Source of the DNA: UBA4615 sp046046245
Lineage (GTDB): Bacteria; Pseudomonadota; Gammaproteobacteria; Burkholderiales; Burkholderiaceae_E
Length of the DNA stretch: 64,000 nt
Assembly: GCA_046046245.1 (NCBI GenBank)
Contig: JBJOKE010000091.1
Span: 93,039-157,038 of the forward strand
Direction of reading: 5' to 3'
Within the stretch, counting starts at the first letter, position 1. Each line of letters opens with the position of its first letter. Positions 7,142 to 22,882 of the stretch are shown here, in pieces. Below the pieces are notes generated by a model. That model did no database searches and was not told where the DNA came from. It was given only the letters and a program-made list of their open reading frames with translations. Both the position numbers and the translations under genes were made by a program.

Positions 7142-8476
7142 TCAGGGTGTCGGGTCGATCGCGCCGGGGCGCTGCAGGCGTTCGCGCAGTTCGGCGAGGA
7201 ACTGCGCGCCGCGATGGCCGTCGGACACGCGATGATCGGCCGCGAGGGTCGCGGTCACCACCGGCAGCGCCCGGATCCAGCCGTCCTGCGCCCACGCACG
7301 CTCGGCGATGCGGCCGAAGCCGACGATCGCGACCTGCGGCGGATAGATCACCGCGTGCACGGACTCGACGCCCTGGTCGCCGAGCTGCGTCACGGTGATC
7401 GTCGGGTCGGACATCTCCGAGCTGCGCAGGCTGCCGGCCCTCGCGCGGCGGACCAGGTCCGACAGGTCGCGCATCAGCGGAGCGAGGGCCTTGTCCTGCA
7501 CGTCGTGGATCGCGGGCGCGACCAGCCCGCCGCCGCGCATCGCGATCGCGACCCCGGCGTGAACCGCCGGGCTCGGCCGGAACCCGCCTGCCTGCATCGT
7601 CCCGTTGAGCTCGGGGACGCGGGCGAGCGCGTGCGCGACGGCCTTGAGCAGCAGCGCGGCGGGCAGCACGCGGTCAGCGACCGGCAGCGATGCGTTGCGC
7701 TCGCGCAGCCAGTCGAGGGCGAGCTGCATCGGGATCGGTTCGGACAGGTAGTAGTGGGGGATCTCGCGCTTGGAGCGACTCATCGCCGCGGCGATCGCGG
7801 CGCGCATCGCGGCCTGCCGGTCGGTCGCCACGGGCGCCGACACCGGCACGGCGGTCGTGTCCGCCGCTGTGCCGTGCGCGGCGACCCGCGCAGCCGCGGC
7901 ACGCTCCACGTCCGCGACGACCACCGAGCCGTGCGGCCCGCTGCCCGTCAGGCCTCCGACGTCCACCTCGAGCTCGTGCGCGCGCTTGCGCGCAGCAGGC
8001 GACACCGGATGCCGCGACGCCTCGATCAGCGTGCGGGCGTCGGGCAGGCGACTCGGGATCGGCGCGGGGCGCTCGGGCGGCGCCGTCGGGACGGGCGCCA
8101 CCGAGGGCGCGGCGGCTGCCACGACGGGTGCGACGGGTGCGACGGGTGCGACGGGTGCGACGGGTGCGACCGGTGCGACGGGTGCGACGACCGAGACGGG
8201 CGCCTCGGACGTCCGAGTCCCCGGCGCGCGCAGTGTCATCATCACCGTTCCCACCGGCACCTTCGTCCCCGGCTCGATCGCAAGCGTCTCGACGATGGCG
8301 TCCTGCCAGATCTCGACATCCACCGCGGCCTTCGAGGTGTCGACGACCGCGACGACCTGACCGCGCCGCACCGTGTCGCCGGGCTTCACCCGCCACTCGA
8401 GCAGCGTGCCCTCGTCCATGTCGGCACCCAGCGAGGGCAACTCGAACGTGAGGCCCGGCACCGGTTCCGCCCTCAC
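7142..8476 (-). CDS. 2-oxoacid dehydrogenase E2 (dihydrolipoamide acyltransferase)
   Basis: 444 residues from GTG 8476, which overlaps the E1-beta stop (GTGA). Domains in order: one lipoyl domain (residues 1-80, lipoylated Lys49 in DTSKAAVDV), an Ala-Pro-Val linker of near-identical repeats, a peripheral-subunit-binding domain (PVSPAARKRAHELEVD to about 200), and the catalytic acyltransferase domain with the HXXXDG motif in ADHRVSDGHRG near the C-terminus. E2 transfers the acyl group from the E1 enzyme to CoA. The acyl specificity (pyruvate, acetoin or branched-chain) cannot be read from sequence. No E3 gene is in the cluster, so a shared lipoamide dehydrogenase must serve it. Confidence 0.93.
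   Translation of the reverse strand: MRAEPVPGLTFELPSLGADMDEGTLLEWRVKPGDTVRRGQVVAVVDTSKAAVDVEIWQDAIVETLAIEPGTKVPVGTVMMTLRAPGTRTSEAPVSVVAPVAPVAPVAPVAPVAPVAPVVAAAAPSVAPVPTAPPERPAPIPSRLPDARTLIEASRHPVSPAARKRAHELEVDVGGLTGSGPHGSVVVADVERAAAARVAAHGTAADTTAVPVSAPVATDRQAAMRAAIAAAMSRSKREIPHYYLSEPIPMQLALDWLRERNASLPVADRVLPAALLLKAVAHALARVPELNGTMQAGGFRPSPAVHAGVAIAMRGGGLVAPAIHDVQDKALAPLMRDLSDLVRRARAGSLRSSEMSDPTITVTQLGDQGVESVHAVIYPPQVAIVGFGRIAERAWAQDGWIRALPVVTATLAADHRVSDGHRGAQFLAELRERLQRPGAIDPTP
8123..8185 (-). repeat. 9-bp tandem repeat in the E2 linker, seven copies
   Basis: Seven copies of GACGGGTGC (one with a single change) encode the repeated tripeptide APV between the lipoyl and subunit-binding domains. 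Such Ala/Pro-rich linkers act as swinging arms in E2 proteins. The near-perfect DNA identity shows expansion by slippage rather than long-term selection on each codon. Confidence 0.9.
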
Positions 8477-9462
8477 CACGGCGCGCCGAGCAGCGCGCGC
8501 GCCGCGGCCACGATCTTCTCGGGCTGCGGCAGCGCCGCCTCCTCCATGTGGCGCGCGTACGGGATCGGCACCTCCTCGGCGCACACCCGCGCCGGCGGGG
8601 CATCGAGGTCGTAGAACGCCCGCTCGGCGATCCGCGCGACCAGCTCGGCGGCGAACCCGCCCGAGCGCCAGTTCTCGTCGACGACGACCACCCGGCGCGT
8701 CTTGCGCACCGAGGCCAGCACGGTCGCGTCGTCGATCGGACGCAGCACGCGCAGGTCGACCACCTCGGCGTCCACCCCGGCCTCGGCGAGCGAGCGGGCG
8801 GCGGCCATCGCCTTGGGCAGGCACCCGCCGTAGGTGACGATCGTCACCTGCGTGCCGGCCCGCCGCACGCGCGCGCTGCGCAGGTCGACCTCGCAGCGCT
8901 CGGGCACCTCCTCCTCGAGGTTGTACAGCTGCGCATGCTCGAAGACGATCACCGGGTCGGGATCCGCGAGCGCCGGCGCGAGCATGCCGCGGGCGTCCTC
9001 CACCGTGCCGGGCGCGATCACCCGCAGGCCGGGCACGTGCGCGAACCAGCCCTCGAAGCTGTGCGAATGCTGCGCGGCGACCTGCCGCCCCGCCCCGCTC
9101 GCCATCCGCACCACGAGGGGCACCGAGAACTGACCGCCCGACATGTGCCGGTAGAGCGCCGCGGAGTTGACCAGCGCATCGAGCGCAAGCAGCGCGAAGT
9201 TGACCGTCATCACCTCGACGATCGGTCGCATCCCGCCGAGCGCCGCACCGACGCCCGCGCCGACGAAACCCAGCTCCGACAGCGGCGTGTCGCGCACGCG
9301 CTCCGCGCCGAACGCCTCGAGCAGTCCCTTCGACACCGCGTAGGTGCCGCCGTATGCGCCCACGTCCTCGCCCATCAGGAAGACGCGCGGGTCGGCGAGC
9401 ATCGCCTCGCGGTGCGCCTCGCGCAGCGCGTCCCGATAGGTCATGCGGCGCATCGCGCTCAT
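8473..9462 (-). CDS. 2-oxoacid dehydrogenase E1, beta subunit
   Basis: 329 residues from ATG 9462, overlapping the E1-alpha stop by four bases (ATGA). The N-terminal part carries VFLMGEDVGAYGGTYAVSKG and the segment SELGFVGAGVGAALGGMRPI, both typical of the thiamine-diphosphate E1-beta fold. The C-terminal transketolase domain begins near VTIVTYGGCLPKAM and includes LRPIDDATVLASVRKTRRVVVVDE. With E1-alpha it forms the alpha2beta2 dehydrogenase that decarboxylates a 2-oxo acid (or acetoin) and reductively acylates the lipoyl arm of E2. Length and order (alpha, beta, E2) are standard for pyruvate or acetoin dehydrogenase operons. Confidence 0.93.
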   Translation of the reverse strand: MSAMRRMTYRDALREAHREAMLADPRVFLMGEDVGAYGGTYAVSKGLLEAFGAERVRDTPLSELGFVGAGVGAALGGMRPIVEVMTVNFALLALDALVNSAALYRHMSGGQFSVPLVVRMASGAGRQVAAQHSHSFEGWFAHVPGLRVIAPGTVEDARGMLAPALADPDPVIVFEHAQLYNLEEEVPERCEVDLRSARVRRAGTQVTIVTYGGCLPKAMAAARSLAEAGVDAEVVDLRVLRPIDDATVLASVRKTRRVVVVDENWRSGGFAAELVARIAERAFYDLDAPPARVCAEEVPIPYARHMEEAALPQPEKIVAAARALLGAPW

Positions 9463-10478
9463 CGGCCGGCTCCGTCCGCGGGCTCGGTGTGCAGGTCGCG
9501 GGCGAGCTCCTCGACCGCCTCCCAGGTGCCGGCCTCGGCGAACGCGACCGCGTCGTCGACCTCGGCCTGGGCCGCGGCGTCGAGCGCGAGGAAGTCGTCC
9601 TCGGTGAGCATCCCCTGCGCCTTCAGCCGAGCGGTGAAGGTGTGGATGGGACCGCGCGTCTTCCACTGCTCGACCTCGGCCTTGTGCCGGTAGAGCTCGG
9701 CGTCGAACATCGAGTGGGCGCGGAACCGGTAGGTCCTGAACTCCACGAACATCGGTCCGGCCCCGTCGCGCACCAGACCCGCGGCCGACGCCACGGCCTC
9801 GTGCACGGCCACCACGTCCATGCCGTCGACGCGCACCGCAGGCATGCCGTACGACGAGGCCTTCACGCACAGGTCCGTCTGCGCCTGGTAGCGCTCGATC
9901 GCGGTGCCCATCGCATAGAGATTGTTCTCGCAGCAGAACAGCACCGGCAGCTTCCACAGCGCAGCCAGGTTCATCGACTCGTGGAACGCACCCTCGGCCA
10001 CCGCGCCGTCGCCGAAGAAGCACGCGGTGAGGGCATGGCGCCGGAGCATCGCGTCGGCGAGCGCGAGGCCGACGGCGATCGGCAGGCCGCCGCCCACGAT
10101 CGCGTTGCCGCCGTACAGGCGGGTGGCCGCGTCGAACAGGTGCATCGAGCCGCCGCGGCCGCGCGCGCAGCCCTCGCGCTTGCCGTACATCTCGGCCATG
10201 ATCGAGCGCATCGACAGCCCGCGGACCAGCGCGTGTCCGTGCTCGCGGTAGGTGGCCACCAGGTTGTCCTCGGCGCGCAGGGCGTTCAGCGCGCCCGCGG
10301 CCACCGCCTCCTCGCCGATGTAGAGGTGGAGGAAGCCCCGGATCCGCTGCCGGCCGTACAGCTCCGCGCAGCGCTCCTCCATCCGGCGGATTCGGAGCAT
10401 GTCGGCGAGCACCCGGGTCGCGAGCGGCCGGTCCCACGGCACCGGGCCGGCGGGCGGCGGCGGGACCGCGTCGGTCAT
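9459..10478 (-). CDS. 2-oxoacid dehydrogenase E1, alpha subunit (ThDP-dependent)
   Basis: 339 residues from ATG 10478. An upstream in-frame ATG at 10520 would add a basic, non-conserved tail. The thiamine-diphosphate motif is complete: GDGAVAEGAFHESMNLAAL to the NN pair in CCENNLYAMG. The sequences RIRRMEERCAELYGRQRIRGFLH (in part) and HLYIGEEAVAAG are typical of PdhA/AcoA. The gene lies 55 bases downstream of the acyl-CoA synthetase gene and is translationally coupled to E1-beta. Acetoin and pyruvate dehydrogenases cannot be separated here; acoXC-type genes that would point to acetoin are not seen. Confidence 0.93.
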   Translation of the reverse strand: MTDAVPPPPAGPVPWDRPLATRVLADMLRIRRMEERCAELYGRQRIRGFLHLYIGEEAVAAGALNALRAEDNLVATYREHGHALVRGLSMRSIMAEMYGKREGCARGRGGSMHLFDAATRLYGGNAIVGGGLPIAVGLALADAMLRRHALTACFFGDGAVAEGAFHESMNLAALWKLPVLFCCENNLYAMGTAIERYQAQTDLCVKASSYGMPAVRVDGMDVVAVHEAVASAAGLVRDGAGPMFVEFRTYRFRAHSMFDAELYRHKAEVEQWKTRGPIHTFTARLKAQGMLTEDDFLALDAAAQAEVDDAVAFAEAGTWEAVEELARDLHTEPADGAGR

Positions 10479-10533
10479 CGCGCGACTCCGGATCGGGCGC
10501 TCCGCGGCATGCGGTCGCACGCGACAGGGCGTC

Positions 10534-12312
<1,779 letters not shown>

Positions 12313-12361
12313 CACGGCCCCTCCTCGTCGCCGACTCTAGGCCGACCCGCGCGGCCCGCGC

Positions 12362-12375
12362 TTGAGCGAGGTCAA
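12362..12375 (-). promoter_or_regulatory. FNR/Anr-like box before the synthetase-dehydrogenase operon
   Basis: TTGAGCGAGGTCAA fits the FNR/Anr dyad TTGAY-N4-RTCAA with one mismatch in each arm. Reading toward the minus-strand operon, a -10-like TAGAGT lies at 12339-12334. The distance gives a box centre about 41 bases before the expected start of transcription, the class II activator position. Two better matches lie within 760 bases, which strengthens this one. Confidence 0.5.
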
Positions 12376-12486
12376 ACCGGCGCGATCCCGGAGGCGGGTG
12401 TGAACGGGGCGAACGTGGTGATCGCCGACGTGGCGGCCACCAACGGCGTCATCCATGCGATCGACTCGGTGATCCTGCCGAAGTGA
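12373..12486 (+). pseudogene. Fasciclin (FAS1) domain C-terminal remnant
   Basis: The plus-strand frame ending at TGA 12484-12486 encodes about 37 residues that match the end of a FAS1 domain: GANVVIADVAATNGVIHAID followed by SVILPK. This is the conserved H2 box of secreted fasciclin proteins. No start codon, signal peptide or upstream FAS1 sequence precedes it; the same frame upstream is only the antisense of the acyl-CoA synthetase gene. It is therefore a decapitated remnant. The operon's FNR-like box touches its left edge, so the present promoter region seems to have been formed by the rearrangement. Confidence 0.7.
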
Positions 12487-12543
12487 TCGCGGACGCGCGG
12501 GGAGGCGCCCCGGCCCCCTCGCGCCGAATGCCTACACGGACGG

Positions 12544-12557
12544 TTGACCCACATCAA
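12544..12557 (+). promoter_or_regulatory. FNR/Anr-like box before the cytochrome c gene
   Basis: TTGACCCACATCAA matches TTGAY-N4-RTCAA. A -10-like TTAGCC (12578-12583) is spaced as expected for a class II FNR/Anr promoter, with the box centred near -41. The downstream gene starts at 12663. The wider dyad CGGTTGAC...ATCAACCG extends the symmetry by three bases on each side. Confidence 0.65.
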
Positions 12558-12662
12558 CCGATCGCCGGGACCGGCCCTTAGCCTCGTACGCAGGTCCGGA
12601 GCGATCTGCGGAACGTCTGCCGCACGGCGCGTCGGGCCCCATCCACCGAGAGGGGTACGGCG

Positions 12663-13097
12663 ATGAAGGCTTCGTATCGGCTGCTTGCGACGGCACTGGC
12701 CGTCGCGTTCCTGGGCGGCACGGCACTCGCGCAGTCGCGTGCGCCTCAGCCGCGCGATCTCGGCAGGAGCGAGTTCGAGTCGAACTGCGCGAGCTGCCAC
12801 GGCGTGCAGGGCAAGGGGGACGGCGTGCTGCGTCCCTGGCTCACGCGCAGTGCGCCCGACCTGACCGCGCTCGCACGCAACAACGGCGGGGTGTTGCCGG
12901 TCGCGCGGATCTACGCGGTGATCGAGGGCACGGAGCAGCCCTCCCCGCACGGCACGCGGGACATGCCGGCCTGGGGATTCGAGTACCGCACGCGCGCCGC
13001 CGAGCACTACGGCGAGGCCCCGTACGACCCCGAGGCCTACGTCCGCGCGCGGGTGCTGGCGCTGATCGACTACCTGGCTCGGTTGCAGGCGCGCTGA
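12663..13097 (+). CDS. Mono-heme c-type cytochrome, exported
   Basis: 144 residues. A clear signal peptide (residues 1-23, cleavage after ALA) directs it to the periplasm. One heme site, CASCHG, lies near residue 42, followed by GKGDG as in class I cytochromes. A distal methionine is available in RDMPAWGFEYR, typical of small cytochromes. The gene is preceded by an FNR/Anr-like box and followed, after 202 bases with another such box, by a fused flavoprotein gene. A role as electron carrier under low oxygen is inferred from this regulation. Confidence 0.9.
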   Translation: MKASYRLLATALAVAFLGGTALAQSRAPQPRDLGRSEFESNCASCHGVQGKGDGVLRPWLTRSAPDLTALARNNGGVLPVARIYAVIEGTEQPSPHGTRDMPAWGFEYRTRAAEHYGEAPYDPEAYVRARVLALIDYLARLQAR

Positions 13098-13116
13098 TGC
13101 GCGGCGCCGCGCCGCC

Positions 13117-13130
13117 TTGATGGGGATCAA
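13117..13130 (+). promoter_or_regulatory. Perfect FNR/Anr box before the fused flavoprotein gene
   Basis: TTGATGGGGATCAA is an exact match to the FNR/Anr consensus dyad TTGAT-N4-ATCAA. A -10-like TCTACC at 13151-13156 places the box near -41. The next gene starts at 13300, giving a leader of about 135 bases. Confidence 0.75.
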
Positions 13131-13299
13131 GGGCGAACGTCCGAGATCGATCTACCGTGATCAGCGCCTCGGTCGCCGGGGGCCATGCGGGATCCCGACG
13201 CCCTCGGCACCGACGCGCCGCGCCGACCTGCGGGACGGCCTGCGCACCACGGGACCCTGGCCGGCATCCCCCGCCACGATCGATCGTTTCGGAAAGAAG

Positions 13300-15573
<2,274 letters not shown>

Positions 15574-15612
15574 CCGGAGCGCCACGGGCGGAGGACGCGC
15601 GCGAGGCGCCCG

Positions 15613-16370
15613 TCATGCCTTGAGCCGGTACCCCGTCCTGAAGATCCAGGTCACCACGCCCAGCGCGGCCACGAGGAACAGCGCGGTCACGCCGAGGCTC
15701 GTCGCGAGGCCCACGTCACCCGCGCCGTAGAAGCTCCATCGGAACCCGCTCACCAGGTAGACCACCGGATTGAACAGCGCCACCGTCTGCCAGAACGGCG
15801 GCAGCATGTCGATCGAATAGAAGCTGCCGCCCAGGAAGGTCAGCGGCGTCACGATCAGCAGCGGCACGACCTGCAGCTTCTCGAAACCGTCGGCCCAGAT
15901 CCCGATGATGAAGCCCACGAGGCTGAAGGTGACCGCGGTGAGCACGAGGTAGGCCAGCATCCAGACCGGATGCTCGATGCGCAGCGGCACGAACAGCGCC
16001 GCGGTGCCGAGGATGATCAGGCCGATCAGGATCGACTTGCTCGCCGCCGCCCCCACGTATCCGATCACGATCTCCAGGCTCGAGATCGGCGCCGACAGCA
16101 GCTCGTAGATCGTGCCGCTGAAGCGCGGGAAGTAGATGCCGAAGGACGCGTTGGAGATGCTCTGCGTCAGCAGCGACAGCATGACCAGCCCCGGCACGAT
16201 GAAGGCGCCGTAGCTGACCCCGCCCACCTCCGGGATGCGCGAGCCGATGGCCGCCCCGAAGACGATGAAGTAGAGCGAGGTGGAGATCACCGGCGAGAGG
16301 ATGCTGCCCATCAGCGTGCGCCGCGTGCGCGCCATCTCGAAGCCGTAGATCGCGCGGATCGATGCGAGGT

Positions 16371-16374
<4 letters not shown>
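15613..16374 (-). CDS. ABC-2 type exporter permease
   Basis: 253 residues with six predicted membrane segments; PGLVMLSLLTQSISNASFG and PLTFLGGSFYSIDMLPPFWQ are typical of the ABC-2 (DrrB/NodJ-like) permease family, including the hallmark proline-rich segment before the last helices. The ATG at 16374 overlaps the stop of the ATPase gene by four bases, so the pair is translationally coupled. Such two-gene exporters move drugs, polysaccharides or lipid-like molecules outward; the substrate cannot be inferred. Confidence 0.9.
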
Positions 16375-17300
<926 letters not shown>

Positions 17301-17343
17301 GGACGCAGGATAGCCCGGCGGCGGCCGGCCCCGGCCCCGGACG

Positions 17344-18903
<1,560 letters not shown>

Positions 18904-18907
18904 CGCA

Positions 18908-19909
18908 TCATGCCCCGTCGTCGTCGGGACGCCGCCCGAGTGCGCGCAGGCCCCACTTCTGCGCGAGGGTGGGCGCACGCCCCGGCGTGCTCCACGGACA
19001 CACGGCCACGCAGATCGCGCAGCCGAAGGTCTCGTTGAAGTACGGGATGCACCGATCGAAGTCGACCCACCACTTCTCCACGCCTCGCACCATCGCCTTC
19101 TCGTCGTGGATCGCGCCCGGCGGGCAGGCCTGGGTGCACACCTGGCAGCGCGTGCAGAACGCGTCCGCACCGAAGACGTCGGGCGCATCGGCCGCGAGCG
19201 GCATGTCGGTCTCGACCGCGGCGAGGCGGAACGCGCTGCCGAGCTGCCGGTTGATGAGCGAACCGTGCTTGCCGAGTTCGCCCATGCCGGCGGCGATCGC
19301 GGCAGGAACCAGGCTGAGTCCGTGCACCCAGGGCCCGGCGTGCATGCGGGCCCGATAGCCGCGCGCGAGGATCCAGTCGGCCACCCGCGCGGCCACGCGG
19401 GCACCGCGGTTGTACTGGTTGGCGACCTCGACCTGCGCGATCGGATTCTCGAAGGTCGACGGTTGCTGCGAGAGCATCCCGTGATCCATGGCCACCGCGA
19501 AGACGACGACGTTGGGCAGGTCGAGCGGATAGCCTTCGTAGATCCACTCCGGCTCGATCCGGGCGACACCGACCTGATCGGCCTCGTTCGCGAGCGCATG
19601 CGCCTTCACCAGCGCGGTCCATTCGTCCGCCGGCCTCGTCTGCGCGGGCTCGGCGGGCTCGCCGCGCGGGCGCGGGCCGCGATCGGCGTTCGCGTAGACC
19701 GCGTGGAGCGCGGGAACGCTGTTGTAGCGCGCGACCACCGCGTCCTGCAGCCGTCCGAACGGGTGGCCGGCGGTGTGCCTCATCCAGAAGATCTGGCGAG
19801 GCCGACGCCGGCTCGTCTCGCCCACGCCGTTGAACGCGTTGCCGGACTCCGTCGGCAGCAGGTCGTGGTGCTCGGGGGCGGGTGTCCAATCCTGTCTTCT
19901 GCGTGCCAT
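18908..19909 (-). CDS. Reductive-dehalogenase-like iron-sulfur protein
   Basis: 333 residues from ATG 19909. The C-terminus has a dicluster ferredoxin domain: CTRCQVCTQACP for the first [4Fe-4S] cluster and GCAICVAVCP, with an upstream cysteine in DRCIPYFNE, for the second. Upstream, GELGKHGSLINRQLGSAFRLA and VETDMPL resemble the conserved core of reductive dehalogenases and epoxyqueuosine reductase relatives. There is no Tat signal and no membrane anchor gene, unlike respiratory RdhA/RdhB. It is therefore a cytosolic catabolic-type or uncharacterised homologue. It precedes an acyl-CoA ligase and is divergent from a LuxR-type regulator. Corrinoid use is inferred from family only. Confidence 0.75.
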   Translation of the reverse strand: MARRRQDWTPAPEHHDLLPTESGNAFNGVGETSRRRPRQIFWMRHTAGHPFGRLQDAVVARYNSVPALHAVYANADRGPRPRGEPAEPAQTRPADEWTALVKAHALANEADQVGVARIEPEWIYEGYPLDLPNVVVFAVAMDHGMLSQQPSTFENPIAQVEVANQYNRGARVAARVADWILARGYRARMHAGPWVHGLSLVPAAIAAGMGELGKHGSLINRQLGSAFRLAAVETDMPLAADAPDVFGADAFCTRCQVCTQACPPGAIHDEKAMVRGVEKWWVDFDRCIPYFNETFGCAICVAVCPWSTPGRAPTLAQKWGLRALGRRPDDDGA

Positions 19910-19913
19910 GCCC

Positions 19914-19948
19914 GCATTGCACCCTCCCGCGGCGCGCCCGCGCAATGC
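19914..19948. promoter_or_regulatory. Inverted repeat between divergent LuxR-type and RdhA-like genes
   Basis: GCATTGC (19914-19920) and GCAATGC (19942-19948) form a perfect 7-bp inverted repeat in the 149-base divergent intergenic region, close to the start codon of the reductive-dehalogenase-like gene. A plus-strand -10-like TAGAAT lies at 20010-20015. An operator for the adjacent regulator is plausible but unproven. Confidence 0.3.
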
Positions 19949-20058
19949 GATGCGTCCCCCTCGGGGGGGACGGCGGGCCGGTCGAGCCCGGACCCCGCAG
20001 GCAGGGCGCTAGAATGGCCGGACGCGATCCGCAGGGTTCGCGTCGTCCGGAGCATGCG

Positions 20059-20859
20059 ATGAAGCAGTGGACCGTACTGCCTTCGACCTGGTCGGGAACC
20101 GTCGACGGGCGCCTCGCGCTGGCCGCCGTCGAGCTGGCAGGCCGGCCGGGCTTCGCCGAAGGGTTGCTGCGCGAGATCGACCGGATCGCGTGCTTCGACC
20201 ACTGCACCGTCTTTCGCTTCGCCGACGACCGGACAGGTCGGCCGGGCTGCGAGGTGGTCGACGCGGCGAGCCGCCATCGGCAAGCGACCGCGCAGCAGAC
20301 GTCCGCACTCTACGCCGACCGGTTCGCGAACCTGGACCCCAACCTGCGCTGCGTGGAGCGCGGCGCCGGTGCGGGCGACGCCATCCATGCGACCCACTTC
20401 GCCGCGAGCGAACTGCCGCATGCCGACTACCGCGATGCCTGCTACGTCCGCAACGGCCTGATCGACCGGGTCTCGCTGATGGGCTGGGCGGACACGCGCC
20501 GAGCCGTCTCGCTCAACTTCTACCGCAGCCGGCGCCATGGTCAGACGACCCGGCACGAATGCGCCGCCCTCCTGCAGGCATCGCCCATCCTGCTGCGCGC
20601 CGCGATGCGCCACGCCGACGCGCTCGACCCGACCCGTGCACCGGGCGGCGCGGACCTGCTCGCCCGGCTCGCCGACGCCAGCGCGCTCACGCCGCGCGAG
20701 CGGGAGGTGATCGCGCTCGTCCTGGACGGCGCGTCGGTCGCCGAGGCCGCGGCCCGGATGGGCGTGCGGCCCAGCACCGCCATCACCCTGAAGAAGCGCG
20801 GATTCGGGCGGCTCCGGGTGCGTTCGAAGGAAGACCTGCTGCGCCGCCTCGCGGCGTGA
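20059..20859 (+). CDS. LuxR-family (GerE-type HTH) transcriptional regulator
   Basis: 266 residues from ATG 20059. The C-terminal helix-turn-helix is clear: LTPREREVIALVLDGASVAE then AAARMGVRPSTAITLKKRGFGR (about residues 205-255). The N-terminal about 190 residues have no receiver phosphorylation site and only a loose resemblance to autoinducer-binding or PAS-like sensors, so the signal is unknown. Arginine and lysine-rich segments are few. The gene is divergent from the RdhA-like/acyl-CoA ligase operon, which is the obvious candidate target. It converges on the aldo/keto reductase gene. Confidence 0.85.
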   Translation: MKQWTVLPSTWSGTVDGRLALAAVELAGRPGFAEGLLREIDRIACFDHCTVFRFADDRTGRPGCEVVDAASRHRQATAQQTSALYADRFANLDPNLRCVERGAGAGDAIHATHFAASELPHADYRDACYVRNGLIDRVSLMGWADTRRAVSLNFYRSRRHGQTTRHECAALLQASPILLRAAMRHADALDPTRAPGGADLLARLADASALTPREREVIALVLDGASVAEAAARMGVRPSTAITLKKRGFGRLRVRSKEDLLRRLAA

Positions 20860-20892
20860 GCGCCCGAGGTTCGAGCCTCCGCGGCCCCTGCC

Positions 20893-20907
20893 CGGTCACG
20901 GTGACCG
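20893..20907. terminator. Hairpin between convergent genes
   Basis: CGGTCAC-G-GTGACCG is a perfect 7-bp stem with a one-base centre, flanked by CCGCGG-like complementary sequence. It sits in the 52 bases between the LuxR-type gene and the convergent aldo/keto reductase, a fitting place for a terminator. A T run is lacking. Confidence 0.35.
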
Positions 20908-20911
20908 CGGT

Positions 20912-21892
<981 letters not shown>

Positions 21893-22087
21893 GGCTCTCG
21901 GGTCTCCGCGCACGTCGCTCGTGCAGTGTCCGTGTCCCGACTATACCCGCGGACCTCGGGAGGTCCGCGCGTCCGCACGCAGGCCGCTCGGGGCGCGGCC
22001 GCATCGGTCTTACCGGCCGGCGTTGGACGTCTGCCCCGCGGGCGGGATGACCGATCGGCGCCGCCGCTCGAACTCGCGCACCACTAG

Positions 22088-22849
22088 AGGGCCCGTTCGT
22101 CGGTCGCCCTTGTCGTCGCCGGTACGCTTGCCTCCACCGCTTGGGCCAGCCCGATCGAGATCGCGGGCTCCACGACCGTGCACAAGGCGATCATCGAGCC
22201 CGTCGGCGGCGCCGCGAAGACCGCGACTGGTATCGAGGTCAAGATGCTGCCCGTAGGTACCGGACGCGGCCTGCAGATGCTCGCCGAAGGCCGGGTGCCG
22301 CTCGCCGCGGTGTCGGACTCTCTCGAGGACTCGATCGCCGCGGCGAAGAAGGGGGGCCTCGCCCAGGTGCCCGGCAATCTCAAGTTGCACACGATGTACG
22401 TCGAGAAGCTGGTGCCGATCCTGCATCCCGACAACCCGGTCAAGGCCCTGACGCGCGACCAGCTGCGCGGCCTGTTGACCGGGAAGATCTCCAACTGGAA
22501 GGAGTTGGGCGGGACCGACGCCGCCGTGACGGTGGTCGTCCCCGCGCCTGGCTCCGGCACGCGTGGCGCGATCGACAAGATGATCCTCGACGGCCAGCCG
22601 GTCGGCGACTCGGTGAAGGTGCTGCGGACCGCGACGGCCGAGCTCGCCGAGGTGGCGCGTGATCGCAACGCGGTCGGGATCGTCGGCGACGGCGCGGCCA
22701 GCTCGATGGGCGGCAAGGTGAAGGAGATCGCGGGCCCCGACGTCTCCCGTCCGCTCGGTTTCGTCACCGTCGGCGATCCGACGCCCGAGGTCGCGAAGCT
22801 GCTCGGCTGGCTGAAGACGCCCGAGGCGCAGAAGCTGTTCATCAAGTGA
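22088..22849 (+). CDS. PstS-like periplasmic binding protein, 5' end damaged
   Basis: The frame is open from 22088 (after TAG 22085-22087) to the stop at 22847-22849. The mature part is typical of phosphate-type binding proteins: IEIAGSTTVHKAIIEP, then LTGKISNWKELGG and the anion loop VVPAPGSGTRGAIDKMIL. Upstream of it the frame encodes the hydrophobic core of a signal peptide (SVALVVAGTLASTAWA) but contains no ATG, GTG or TTG. An ATG at 22048 with a basic n-region is in another frame, so a one-base shift near 22085-22095 would restore a full exported protein. The first internal ATG (22178) would remove the signal. It may be a recent pseudogene. A chemoreceptor gene follows after 33 bases. 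Confidence 0.65.
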   Translation, partial: RARSSVALVVAGTLASTAWASPIEIAGSTTVHKAIIEPVGGAAKTATGIEVKMLPVGTGRGLQMLAEGRVPLAAVSDSLEDSIAAAKKGGLAQVPGNLKLHTMYVEKLVPILHPDNPVKALTRDQLRGLLTGKISNWKELGGTDAAVTVVVPAPGSGTRGAIDKMILDGQPVGDSVKVLRTATAELAEVARDRNAVGIVGDGAASSMGGKVKEIAGPDVSRPLGFVTVGDPTPEVAKLLGWLKTPEAQKLFIK

Positions 22850-22882
22850 CGCGGGCCACGGCTCAACGACGAGGAACGGACC

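Noticed and set aside
4059..8185. The two tandem-repeat tracts as CRISPR
   Set aside because: Units of 18 and 9 bp are contiguous without spacers and lie within reading frames, so they encode protein linkers.
20865..20880. A tRNA T-arm-like GGTTCGAGCC sequence
   Set aside because: No matching acceptor, D or anticodon arms occur upstream.
22178..22849. A cytosolic PstS-like protein starting at the internal ATG 22178
   Set aside because: It would lose the first beta-strand and signal peptide, which are encoded in frame just upstream; a damaged exported protein is a better reading.
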